This document shows positions 40,801 to 54,900 of a DNA stretch of 64,000 bases, piece by piece. The notes beneath the pieces were generated by a model. That model was not told the DNA's origin, did not search any database, and saw only the letters and a list, made by a program, of their open reading frames with translations. Numbering within the stretch: position 1 is the first letter of the stretch; every line of letters starts with the position of its first letter. This stretch comes from Tubiluchus corallicola (Eukaryota; Priapulida; Priapulimorpha; Priapulimorphida; Tubiluchidae), in contig JAQGDQ010000678.1 of NCBI GenBank assembly GCA_030141605.1, positions 40,001 through 104,000 on the forward strand. Reading direction: 5' to 3'. The translations under genes were made by a program, and so were the position numbers.

Positions 40801-43800
40801 CCGAAACTGGAAAAACCTACTCGAATTCGCATCGACTTCAAACGGCCAACGACATAACTTTGAATTTCGCCTCCAACCTAACGACAATGGCAAATGATGC
40901 AATGCCAGAATGAACGTAATGACCGCGAGTATAAAAATCAAGATTGTACCTTTTTCCTGGGTGCCGCGTCGTACTTATCGTACTCATCCAGGTCGGGCTG
41001 TAATGTGCAAAGACGGTATATTAGTAATTAATAAATATTGCGATTATTGCGATAAACTTTTGCCAAAGTTCCTAATATTAACAAACTTTAAATGTTTTAA
41101 TAAGCTTGAGTCAATCATTACAAGTGTCAAATTTCATGCTTTAAATGTGAAGCCAATCTTTTCCATATTTCTTACAGAAATTATACATGACTCGCAATCA
41201 AATCAAAATTATTCGCTTTTCTTAACCACCATCTTGTCAACATTTTACCATTACGGAATAAGAGAAATCTTTAATCATATTCAGTCTAAAATACATAAAA
41301 AAGCTCCCCAAACCTGTCAGAAGATTTCGCCTTGCTGAATTTAACCCTTAAACGACAAAACTGCACGTGAAATGGACCCCGATTCACGGAGTTAGTTAGT
41401 TCGATGAAATACGACAAATGAGCTGACGTATTAATAATGTTCGGCATAACAAAACTACAGTGATATGCTGCATGTGGGGGCGTGGTAGATGTGTGTGGGC
41501 GGTGAATGCCTGATGGGTTGGATGATACAGCGGCATAAAGCACGGTGAAATGTGCATGCATGGCAAATGAATGTGCTCTGTTAAGCAGGTATTTGATCGG
41601 CACAGGTGTGCAAGGTGATCAATTATCAGCTTAAAGTGTCTACAAGTAAGCTAATTATGCCACTCATTTATGACGAGGAGGGTAAGCAACCGAGATGTAC
41701 GGCCCGTTCGCAACAGCTTGACACCCGAAATGCACCGCCGCTCGTTCTCCGAACTCGCGAGCACACGATGGAAATGACCCAGGAGCTAACGAACGGCCCA
41801 CACTGCAAAAGTACAGTATCATTAATGTAGGTGGATGTGGAGGGACTGGAACTTAGCTTATTATTAAGGAAGATCATTTTGTAAGGTGAGACATTGGAGG
41901 TGTCTCAGCCACGCAGCGCCGCAATTAATAAATATTAAACCCAGCAATCACTTATCCAATTACTCCCCGGGCCTGGCCGTTACTTTTCTTTCGTTACTGG
42001 CATACATAATAACCATCACCCGATTACTGTTTATCTGGCATAGTGTGTGTGTGTGTGCGTGCGTGCGTGTGTATGTACATGCTTGCGTGCGTGTGTATGT
42101 GTGTGTGTGTGCGCACACATGCGTACGTGTAGCAAAGTTCACAGATAAAAATCATACTATTACATTATAATGTTAATGTAACATTATATAATAACATTGT
42201 ATTATAATGTCATTTGTAAAAGGAATGCATAATTCACTAAAATCTTCAGAAGTTATGAAGCAAAATGTTATAAGAATGCTACTGTCAGGACCGTCTTAAC
42301 AGCTTTACAGCCCCCCCCCCCGGGGGGCAAAGCAGTGCACTGGGGCCCCCTACCTACACAACCACTGAAAGGAATAAAAATTAAAAATGTTTGATAAAAT
42401 GAAACATATATTTATTGTATTGATACTTCCATCAAAATCAATGTTTAAACACAAATGTTTGAACAAGGTAACATGAGACTTGAAAAATATATATACATGG
42501 ATTATCAATAGGTCCTTTTCAGCATGCCCATGCATTAAGATGGCTCTTACTATTGTCCACAGTTTGGATTTCGCTAGCAAATATCACACACGAACTAAAG
42601 CATGTAAACTTCAGTTCATCTTCATCCTTATTTTAAAAAATAGACAAAAAATACTACAAAGTTACTGCAGTGAAAAATCGGATGCATCGTTTGCTAATGA
42701 GCCAAGAGAGGGCAGCAGCAGGATTTGCTACAGGTTACGGGTAATATACCAATATACTGTTGGCCTTGTTATGCATATTGCTTGAAATGGGTGAAATAGA
42801 CCACTATACTACGTGTGCTATCGTTTGCTAATGAGCCAAGAGAGGGCAGCAGCAGGATTTGCTACAGGTTACAGGTAATATACCAATATACTGTTGGCCT
42901 TGTTATGCATATTGCTTGAAATGGGTGAAATAGACCACTATACTACGTTTGCTATCGTTTGCTAATGAGCCAAGAGAGGGCAGCAGCAGGATTTGCTACA
43001 GGTTACAGGTAATATACCAATATACTGTTGGCCTTGTTATACATATTGCTTGAAATGGGTGAAATAGACCACTATACTACGTTTGCTATCGTTTGCTAAT
43101 GAGCCAAGAGAGGGCAGCAGCAGGATTTGCTACAGGTTACGGGTAATATACCAATATACTGTTGGCCTTGTTATGCATATTGCTTGAAATGGGTGAAATA
43201 GACCACTATACTACGTTTGCTACCGTTTGCTAATGAGCCAAGAGAGGGCAGCAGCAGGATTTGCTACAGGTTACGGGTAATATACCAATATACTGTTGGC
43301 CTTGTTATGCATATTGCTTGAAATGAGTGAAATAAACCACTATACTACGTTTGCTATCGTTTGCTAATGAGCCAAGAGAGGGCAGCAGCAGGATTTGCTA
43401 CAGGTTACAGGTAATATACCAATATACTGTTGGCCTTGTTATGCATATTGCTTGAAATGGGTGAAATAGACCACTATACTACGTTTGCTATCGTTTGCTA
43501 ATGAGCCAAGAGAGGGCAGCAGCAGGATTTGCTACAGGTTACAGGTAATATACCAATATACTGTTGGCCTTGTTATGCATATTGCTTTAAATGGGTGAAA
43601 TAGACCACTATACTACGTTTGCTATCGTTTGCTAATGAGCCAAGAGATGGCAGCAGCGGTTGCGGTGCAAGCGTGTTGGAACAGGTGCACGTTTAACGTC
43701 ATTGCAAAAGTAAGCAAGTAGCAATTACTGGAACGTGGAAGGTTTCGTTAGCCTTTAGTTACTGGAACGTGGAAGGTCTCGTTAGCCTTTAGTTACTGGA

Positions 43801-45885
43801 ACGTGGAAGGTCTCGTTAGCCTTTAGTTACTGGAACGTGGAAGGTCTCGTTAGCTTTTAGACGATTAATTATCGGGAGTTCGAAATGTTGCCGTGGTTCG
43901 CAAAAATTCGGGAAGTCTCATACGCATGATTTTTTAAGTTCTCTTTTACTAAACGGGATGAGAGGAGTTAAAATGTAATTAAAATTTGAGGTATAGTCGT
44001 TATCGTCGCCAAATTTAATTAAGCCAAATCGGTAGAAATGTTATGTAAAGCAGTTTAAGGTATTTTACAGCAGACGGCAGATCAATGCAAATCGATAACT
44101 GATATGCGATCGATCACGGCTACCTGATCACGACGGCCTAGTCTCAAACGCAGCGAGTTACCCTCGAGCGTGCTCTCGGAGGTGCCCAGGTCGTTGCCGG
44201 CCTCGGCGGCTTGTCGTTCCACTTCCCTTAGGTCAACATGCTCGAGCTCACTTTTCGAAATGCGTTGCTTTTGAGTAGACGCTTTCCTTAGCTTAATCTT
44301 GTGACATAAGAGATGAGTCGTTAGTAAGAGACATTCCTACCCCATGTACAGCTGCGGTCCAGCGTTTGGCATCAGGCGATTTAGTAGCGTAAAGTTTTGC
44401 GAGTTCTCTTCTAATTTCATGCCAAAATTTGTCACAAAGCTGAACATTTTTCCAAAAAATTTAAAATGAGACTGAAGCAACCGTTTCAGTTAAAAATAGG
44501 AATTTTCTGGGAAAAAATTTCTAGCAAATGTTTTTCTTTGGGAAGTTGTTTTTTTCTGGGAAATGTGTTTTTTCTTTGGAGAAAGTTTTCTGGGAAACAT
44601 ATCTGGCAACAAAAAAAGCTCTGTAAGTGCTGCATTGTTTCCGACTGCAGCAGAAGCAACACAATTCTCAAAAACCAGACATTGTTTGCGACTGCAGCAG
44701 AAGCAACACAATTCTCAAAAACCAGACATTGTTTCCGGCTGCAGCAGAAGCAACACAATTCTCAAAAACCGGACATTGTTTCCGGCCGCAGCAGAAGCAA
44801 CACAATTCTCAAAAACCGGACATTGTTTCCGACTGCAGCAGAAGCAACACAATTCTCAAAAACCGGACATTGTTTCCGGCCGCAGCAGAAGCAACACAAT
44901 TCTCAAAAACCCGACATTGTTTCCGGCCGCAGCAGAAGCTACACAATTCTCAAAAACCGGACATTGTTTCCGACTGCAGCAGAAACACAATTCTCAAAAA
45001 CCGGACATTGTTTCCGACTGCAGCAGAAGCAACACAATTCTCAAAAACCAGACATTGTTTCCGACTGCAGCAGAAGCAACACAATTCTCAAAAACCAGAC
45101 ATTGTTTCCGACTGCAGCAGAAGCAACACAATTCTCAAAAACCGGAACATTGTTTCCGACTGCAGCAGAAGCAGCACAATTCTCAAAAACCGGGCATTGT
45201 TTCCGACTGCAGCAGAAGCAACACAATTCTCAAAAACCGGGCATTGTTTCCGACTGCAGCAGAAGCAACAGAATTCTCAAAAACCGGACATTGTTTCTGG
45301 CTGCAGCAGAAGCTACACAATTCTCAAAAACCGGACATTGTTTACAACTAGCCCAATATGTGGCCGTCTCCAAAGATAAAAGAGTTTACAGGTCGCAGAA
45401 TTTCATATACCGCCTCTTTACGTAAAAAGAGATATACGCTGTCTCTTTACGCTACAAGAAATATCGCGTGATGCTAAACACAACGGCTGGACAATGGCGT
45501 AACAATGCGCTAAATGAACAATGACGGTTTTGTGTACGACAATGACGGAAGATGTCGAGCGTCAATGATACGCCAACGAATGTAACTGAATAACTGCTGA
45601 AACAAAACTGAAAGTGAACAATGAGCAATGAACAATGAGCAAATGACTTCACAATTGAGCAAAGTGTTACGAAGGAGAAAACCTGCTTCGTTCTCTCTAG
45701 TCTCGGTAACGCCGGCTGTAGTTTAACGGACAGCAAAACTAGGAACTTGGATATTTATGGAAGCTCTACAAACGAAAATACTTCCAAACGCTGATTGTTT
45801 ACCACTACGGCCGGAGTGTATAGGGCACTTCATACTTTGAAAGACCTCAAACTCAGCCGTTTTTATAAAAAAATCCATTTTTTCG

Positions 45886-45945
<60 letters not shown>

Positions 45946-48900
45946 TCTCCCTCTCTCCCTCCCCTCTCTCTCTCTCTCTCTCTCTACTACGCAAATACGT
46001 GACAATTTGGCTTGCAAAACATTGTAAAATAGCAGTATTTCTCAGAGAATATTTTTCACAAACAAAAGACAGCCATTCTAGTTTATTTAAACAATTTTCA
46101 ATTAGATTACTTCAAGCTATGTAAATATTGCTAAAGTATATCACAAGTAAAAATATTCAAGATGGGGGTGGGGACGTTAGGGGCACCATACTTTCTTCAG
46201 CTCGTGGGTCAAAAAGCCCATAACCCTGTCCAGGTTACAAAAACATTATCTGACAACAGCAGCAGGAACGTTTGATGACATGTCTAAGGTTCAGCGTTCA
46301 AGAACGTTCAGCAACTATGTTCAACATGAACATATGCAGTCTTTTGGGTCTCCGTAACACTTTGCCCAACGAGTAAGATATAGATTTAGCAAAAAACAAA
46401 CGTTACGACATGCAGTGCAAATATAATTCTTAAAATTTTTAAATGTAATTATTAAAAAAATTCTATAGCAAAATGAGTTTTAAAAAATCTTAAATGTAAT
46501 TTTTAAAACTGCAATTTTCGAATAAAGAAATTCTACAGAAAAATGAGTTTTAAAAAATCTTAAATGTAATTATTAAAACTGCAATTTTCGAATAAAGAAA
46601 TTCTACAGAAAAATGAGTTTTAAAAAATCTTAAATGTAATTATTAAAACTGCAATTTTCGAATAAAGAAATTCTATAGAAAAATCAGTTTTAAAAAATCT
46701 TAAATGCAATTATTAAAACTGCAATTTTCAAATAAAGAAATTCTATAGAAAAATCAGTTTTAAAAAAATTTTAAATGTAATTATTAAAATTACAATTTTC
46801 GAATAAAAATTCTATAGAAAAATCAGTTTAAAAAAAATCTTAAATGCAATTATTAAAACTGCAATTTTCAAATAAAGAAATAATTTGATTCGACGTGGTT
46901 TCTAAGAATTAACAAAAAACAAATAAAAAAAAATTAAAAACCGAGCAAACTTGCAAAGTAATGATCACACACAAGACAAGCAAATGTGGCGCAAGTGTGA
47001 AAATGCTTTAGATTGACTTGCTGATGAAATTGAACTCGCAAGAATCAAAGAACCGTGAAAAGTCATGCCGGAGGAAAGAGGTACCTTGGTGAAGTCTTCG
47101 ACAAGTCCTGTCTTGGGAGGTTTCTCTCCCACATCTCTTTTACCTGAAATTAATTGAGACTATTTTAGAAGTTAACCAGACAGCATGTACATAATCGCAG
47201 CATATACAGCATATGCATAATCGCAGCATATACAGCATGTACATAATCGCGTACAAACAAACATTCTGTGACAAAAAATATTTAAAGTAATTAACTATTA
47301 TAAGGCGCGAATACTAAACATAAAATACAAAGAACTACGGCTAAATCACGTTGCAAACACCGGTTCTCGTCCGACCACTGAAGTTAAGCAACATAGAGCC
47401 TGGTTAGTACTTGGATGCGTGACCGCCTATGAATACCAGGTGCTGTAGGCTTGCGAGATGCCCACATTGTATCTTGACACTAGGCGGAGGAGCTGTACAA
47501 GCAGCCAACAGCTAGAAGGCAGAGGAGGTCAAGTGACCCATCGGCTATGTGTAGAGGAGTAAACCTTCCAAATCAGGAGTGGAGCCCCGAAGGCGGACCA
47601 GGGCAGCATGCTCACTGACTCCGGCAGCTCCTGCAACCAACCTGGTGCCAAACGTACCGCTCCGCTTTCCTTTGGACTACACCAGGGAGGAAGAGAGGGG
47701 GTTCCTGTTGTCTGTGCAACTCAGGATCTCCATACACCTTGCCCAGGCGTGCGTCCTGGAGGCGTTCAAGGATCGCACTGCTCAGCCACAGTCGACGTTG
47801 CAGCTCCATCAATGTGATCAATAACTGACTCTCTTGGTGCACACTCCATTGTCTTCCGAGACAGAAGGATGCCAACCAGCCAACCAACCAACCAACCAAC
47901 CAACCAACCAACAGTGTTTTAGAAAAGAGTGAACTCACAAATTAGTTAAATTTTCTCAAACGAAAATGAGAAAAAGACAATGCAGAGCCTGGATTTGAAC
48001 CTCGAGCAAACACAGCACCTTGGTCACTAGACCACACAGCCCCTTGTAATCATGGCAGGTCGGCAATCCGACAACTTCAAGTGCTATTGCTAAGTGTTAA
48101 CTGATGAAGCTGCTGCTTTGATCCAGGTTTGATCTCGACGTCTTCACGTTTTGCGTTTTCGGCCAAAAATTTGGTTTCAAAAACCTCAAATGGTTGTTGG
48201 TTTAATCCATCTTTAACAAGTAATTTTGAGTAAAACAGTGATAAGTTGCAGTACAGGTAGTCGGCGACTTATGACCTACGCAACTTACGACTGCTTGACT
48301 TTATGATACGACCAAAACTTAAGTCTTTTCACAGTTTCGTTGTGCACGCGCCCAGTTTCTGTACGTCAACGGTTAGGTGTACCACAGCGACACATCCTAA
48401 CTACAGCCGTCACGTGACGTGTGGGTAAAGTAAAGCCGTTTGTCGCATCAGTTCCGTAACGTCAGTTGTTTTACGTGGACTTTACTTAATTGTGCATTAG
48501 TCTGTGCATAGATCGATTAACTAGCAGGATCTTGCTTGGGAACAAGAAAAAATGAAGGTTCCAGCAAGCTGTTAAAACTGTTACTATTACAAGTTTATTG
48601 TACGATTAATTAAGATGATGACGATGACGACGACGAGATGATGATGATGATGTCGATACTCCAAACCGTAAATTGGTTTTGTGGCAAATGCAACAGATGT
48701 TAGAAATGTTAATTCTGAAGATAATGATGAGGGCGACAACGACGATGAGATGATGATAATGATGATGATGGTGATAACGAGGAAATGACGATGATGTCGA
48801 CTACTGCAAACCATAAATTGGTTTTCACGACAAATTGAACAGGTGTTAAAAATGTTATTTTGATGATGACTATGATGATGACGACAACGACGACAATGTT

Positions 48901-51900
48901 CTGCAATTTCAAGCTGAAAGATTACACTTTCACTCACCAGGAGTCTTCGTGTCGCTTTTTCGCCTCTCCTTTTCGTCTTCGGGTGCCAAACCGTCCTCGA
49001 CTGGCTTCGCCTCTTTTGGCTTCTTCTTCTTGGCAACCTGCCAAAAAACCATCCAAATATCGTAAGTCGAAACGAAGAAAACGTAAACGGCGACTACAAT
49101 CTTACAATAAACGTGGTTCGCAGAGAAGCTGGAAAGATTTCCGCTTCCAACTTTCCGTCGCTACAACTAAAACGCAAGCATACATTGTAAACACATCACA
49201 AACTAACTAAACTAAACAACTTCACATACACAAGACTAAAAAGTTCAAAACTGCTAATGACAACAAACACAAGCTACACATGACAAAGATTTCCACTTCC
49301 AACTTTCTGTCGCTACAACTAAAACACAAGCATACATTGTAAACACATCATCCACTAACTAAGCTAAGCAACTTCACACACGCGAGACTAAAAAGTTCAA
49401 AACTGCTAATGACAACAAACACAACCTACACACGACAAAGATTTCCACTTCCAGTTTTCCGTCACTACAACAAAAACACAAAATCTAACACTGCCATCCT
49501 AAGAAAACTCCAATGAGTAGAAAAATTCACTAAAAATTTGCTAATAAGTCGACTGTTCAGAGTCATTAGTTTTTCTCCAATTTATGCAGAGAGTAATTAT
49601 TTTAATTCCTAATCTAGAATTTTAAATCGAAACCAACTACAATTATGACAAATATTAATAAAATTTGCTTTATTATTAATTAAACGTTAATTAAAACGTG
49701 CTTTATTATTTTCAACAAATTAAGAGCACTGTTAAAATAAGTTGCTTACAACTCAAAAGGTTATTGAGCGAGATTACCTAGAAAAGCTTTAATTTTGTAC
49801 TATTAAAATTACACTAAACTAAGAAAATATATTAATTAAATATTTGCCTATTTGTCAATTTAAAAAGCTTCGAGATTTTACGTTATTAAAAAGTTATTAA
49901 TTGATTAATACAAAGTTCGTATTGTAAAGCAATAACGTCTGTCACATCAGTTCAGTAACTTCAGTGGTTTTACTTGGACTTTACGTACAGACTAATGCAC
50001 AATTAAGTAAAGTCCAAGTAAAACCACTGAAGTTACTGAACTGATGTGACAGACGTGTTTGCTTTACTGCCTATTTGTCAATTTAAGAAGCTTTGAGACT
50101 TTTACGTTATTAAAACGTTATTATTAATTGATTAATACTAACGAGAACAAATAATTATTACAAAGTTGGTATTGTAAAGCAATCACGTCTGTCACATCAG
50201 TTCAGTAACTTCAGTGGTTTTACTTGGACTTTGCGTACAGACTAATGCACAATCAAGTAAAGTCCGAGTAAAACCACTGAAGTTACTGAACTTATGTGAC
50301 AGACGTGTTTGCTTTACAAACACGTCAGGTGACAATTGTAGTTAAGGCGCATTGCTGTGTGTTACACTTAATGCACAATTAAGTAGAGTGATTTATTCAG
50401 TATGAAGTTCAAGAATAACAGACAGCCACTCGTAGTAAAAACTAAGTTTATTAGGACGGTTATAGGACTACAATACTACACGGTTAACAAGAACTCAATA
50501 AGCTAAGATTTAGAGTAGAAAACATTCACGACAGCGAAAACCACTGGCTTCGACGACAAGCTTGCAACTAGTGGAAGAGAAATGATTGAAACTGCGGAAG
50601 CCATTGATAATAATAATAATAAAAAAGAAGCCAGATAAGTTGAAATCAGCCAAAATCGGGCGAAATTTTCCGAACGTTTTGGATATCTGTAGATTCGGTA
50701 GGGATGTACCGGATTCGGATGCCCATCCGGTAATTTCAACGGTTCCGGATCTGTCCAGCACAAATTTCATAGGGATTTTATACTGTTTACATTACTATTA
50801 TTCTGTGCATAAAACTATCGATTGCGGAAAAACAGAACGGGTAAGAAACCACATAGATGACAATATAATCACCGGAAACAGTCTTAATTTATTTAAAGTA
50901 TTTGAAGGATTTCTATCGAAATCTTCGGAAATTTACAACGGTATTGCCTAGTTCTTGTGCCGCGATGCGTGCAGCGCAAGCAACACCGGCAATCTTCACC
51001 GGCTGTGGTTTCTTGATACCGCAGAGCCTTCTATTGTCAGGAAAAGTATATTTTCGCATTTTTTTACTTTAAACCAAGCGGAGATCAAGTGTTGAAAATG
51101 ACTGTACATCAACGTTTGCAGTGTCTCCACTTAAAATTACAGTAATATGTAGAACTGGATCCGAAACCGGCACATGCAGATCTGGATTCGATCCGAAACC
51201 GGCATGTACAGATACGGATTCTATGCGAAACTAGCACATGCAGATCCGGATTTGATCAAAAGGCTGGCGCACACAGATCCGGATTCGATCTGAAACCGGC
51301 ACATACAGGTACGGATTCTATCCGAAACTGGCACGTACTGATACGGATTCTATCCGAAACTGGCACGTACTGATACGGATTTGATCAAAAGGCTGGTGCA
51401 TACAGATCCGGATTCGATCCAGAATCGGCATTAACAGATCCTGATTCTATCCGAAACTAGCAGATGCGGATCGGGATTCTATCCAGAACCGGTACATACA
51501 GATCCACATTCAATCCAAGACCGGCAAAAGTGGATCTGGATTCGGCGTTAAACTGGTAAAAGTGGATCCGGTGCATCCCTAACATTTGGTGATAAAAAGC
51601 GATGAAATACACCAATATTTTAGAAGTACGAACCATAAAATGTCGCGTTCTAAATTTTTGTTTTAAAATTCTTGAAGCCATTTTGGAAAGTTTTGGAAGC
51701 CATTTTGAAAAGTTTTGGAAGCCATTTTGGAAAGTTTTTGCGTTCCGACACAACTGGCATCTAGCAGAAACAATCATCCTCGTTCGAACGTACCCAGTCG
51801 TCGTCGTCTTCATCTTCATCGCTGTAATAATCCTCAGCTTCCACGTCATGCTCAATTACGGGATCGAGATTAGAATACGTCTGGGATAAGCAGAAAAACT

Positions 51901-54900
51901 CAACAGACACAACAAGCAGTATAATATAGTAGTTGAACGACACAGTGAGAAGACAATGAAGCATTTTCACAGTTGCAGCGATTGATGATGATCGTGAAGC
52001 GGTCAAAGGTTAAGTGAGTACACTTTACAACGCCTCGCAGCCCATGCTGTTGCAGTACTAACCGTTTTAACAGCTAGCTAGAATCTTACCTAGTTCATTT
52101 TTTCTTGTTCCCAAGCAAGATCCTGCTAGTAAATCAATCTACGTACAGACTAATGCATAATTAAGTAAATTTCATGTAGAAAACTCAAATTACTGAACTG
52201 ATGCGGCAGACGGCTTGGCTTTACACACATGTTACATGACGGTTGTAGTGCGACGCGTTCCCGTGGTACACTTGACCTTTGACCTACAGCAACCGCGCAT
52301 GCGCACAACGAAACTGTGAAAAGGCTTTATACGGGAAGGGCGAAATCATTGTATACCAAACTTAGCCTAGCAAATGTTAAATGAGGATACAATATTTCGC
52401 AGGAAACGGCAACGGTTTACTAATGCGGTGATGTCAATAGATGAAATTTCAGTGCACTGTGCTGCTTTAATATCGTACAGCAGGGGTGTGCAAATTGCGG
52501 CCTGCAGGCCACTTGCGGCCCGCCGAGAGAATTTGTGTGGCCCTCGAAGAGGTTTGTCAACCTAATGAAAGTGCGGCCCGGGCGATTAATTGAGTGTATC
52601 CAGCTGAAGTCCGTGCCACGATCCCAAAGATAGTACGGGTAGTTTTTTCTACTAGATCGGATGCCATTAACCCTTACAAGACGGTTGTAGCTTAATGTCA
52701 CTGTACTACACGGACTGTGTGATATACATTACTAATATGCATTGTAATGAAATTACCACTATCTGTCCTGAAAGTAGAAATATATGGTTTGTAATATAAA
52801 TTTTAATAACTTCTAAAATAGTTTCTTGAGTGTAGTAGTAATGATGTACGCAGGTCGGATACAAAAAAAATCGTTATTAGGCCTTTCTGTACTTGGCTCA
52901 TTGATCAAACTGCCTGTGGCCCGCAGGAATTGCGGGAAAGTTTAATGTGGCCCGGCTAGTCAGATAATTTGCACACCCCTGATATAAGGTAACATAAGGT
53001 GGAATATGGAGGGCATGCCAGAACAAGTTAATTTACAGTGACTTGGAATAAGTTATAGACATAGGGGTTCGTTCACACTGTGCAGAGAAAAAAACACACA
53101 CAAATTTTTGTTTGTAAATTGAATTAAGAGTAGAACAAATTATTCAACTGTTTGAAGAGAACGTTTATGCTGCTAATCACCAAGCTCGGGTTTTGCTGTT
53201 TCACGGCAAAAAAGTAAATTTAAAGTAAAAATGTCATGAATTATTCAAACAATGGAGGAAGAATTCTTCTCAGCGGCGTAGCTAGGTTCAGGGGGAGCAA
53301 GCAAATAAAAAAGACACCGTGACACCCGAAGCAAATGCATGTTTGTCTAAGCCACAGCAACAGCGATCATTATATGAGCAATATTATTATTATTACAGGG
53401 ATGAGAATGATAAATTGCAAAAAACTCTGATATAGGCCGGGGGTTTGGGGGCCGTGTAGGCCATAGAGAGCCTCTAAGTGGACTTAAAATATCAATTACC
53501 TTGTTTCATGCATAATTTAAAATACCCAACTATCAAGGATACATGATACGTAATTGTCTCAAAAACGCCTAAGTACTGGCCGCTCCTATGCAAAAGTATA
53601 TAAAAACTGTCTGCAATTGACTCAAATAACTCCGCACAATTGATTCTATATTTTTATACATAGAGATATACACGTGGTTACACTGATTTACGTGATGTAA
53701 ACAAAGTGACGGCCTGCCAACTAGCGGTCAGCTTGTGAAATAATGTACTGGGTCCGTAAAAATTTTCTCAACAAATTTACGCGATTTACAAAAATGGCGC
53801 TACTGGTCTTCCAAAAACTCGGAATTCCGAGGATCCGCGGAAAATTCTCATCCCTGCAAATATTACTTTACAATTTAAAAAAAACGAATCGCTAATTACA
53901 GGTGATCATATCGCAAGCAGCATTTATCAACAAGGAGTCACCATCTTGCAAATGACATGTGCATGATGTGATCAGTTGGACAAATGTGCTTGGATATGAC
54001 AGAACTTCTCTCAAAGCATTTTACTGGAAATTTACAGCAGACATTTGATATCATTAACACTTACATCTACAAAGCATGTCAAAGAGTTCAATTTGAAAAA
54101 ATTTAAAATTTAAAAATGACTCGAATGAAAGTGTTAAAGGAAGCACACAAAAGCTAAGGATCCGCGGAAAATTCTCATCCCTGCAACGTCTATAATCTAT
54201 AATTTGAGTCAATCAGTCTGACAAATGAGTGGGGAAAACGTACGCTCATTTCAAAAACCCGGGAGGCACGTTGGTCAAACGCAGTAACGACTCTATAAAG
54301 TAAAGTTCTGAGGCCGCGACGAGCAAAAAAACCAAAAGACCAGACGACTTTTGTCGTGCGAAAGAGTTACAAAATTTTTTTAAAAAGTTTTAAAAAATGT
54401 GCTCGAGCGGAGCGATTGCGACCCTTGCTACCCCTTTTAGCTACGCCACTGATTGTTGTCGTCAAAGAGAGAACCTTATTTTACGTTTTTATCTAAACTG
54501 CTACTAAAGAACAGCACAACACACAGATTTATTTCGTGTAACGTATTTCCTAAACTGCGTAGTACATTTTTTTTTTCGCAAACTGATTATCTTAACGGCA
54601 CATCTTTGCAAAGTTTGCTTTAGTTTGTGTTATAAACTCAACCTGCAAAACTTGAAATGAAAAAAATCCAAAAATAACATGCAGGTCAAAATCGGCGCAA
54701 CAAAAATTCAAAAAATCATCAAGAAACCTCTTTCAATTAATTCCGCTTTAATCAAAATCGGCGCAACAAAAATTCAAAAAAATATTAACAAACCTTTTTT
54801 AATTAATTCTGCATTAACCAAAATCGGCGCAACAAAAATTTAAAAAATATTAACAAACCTTTTTTAATTAATTCCGCATTAACCTAAATCGGCGCAACAA

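Noticed and set aside
44466-45425. Long plus-strand open frames (250-319 codons) over the 47-bp array
   Set aside because: All three frames are open and give the same cycling peptide, which follows from a stop-free 47-bp unit. No start context, domain or splice evidence.
47334-47452. Functional 5S rRNA gene
   Set aside because: No terminal T-run, several substitutions, and direct continuation into a tailed body indicate a SINE. A solitary functional gene cannot be wholly excluded.
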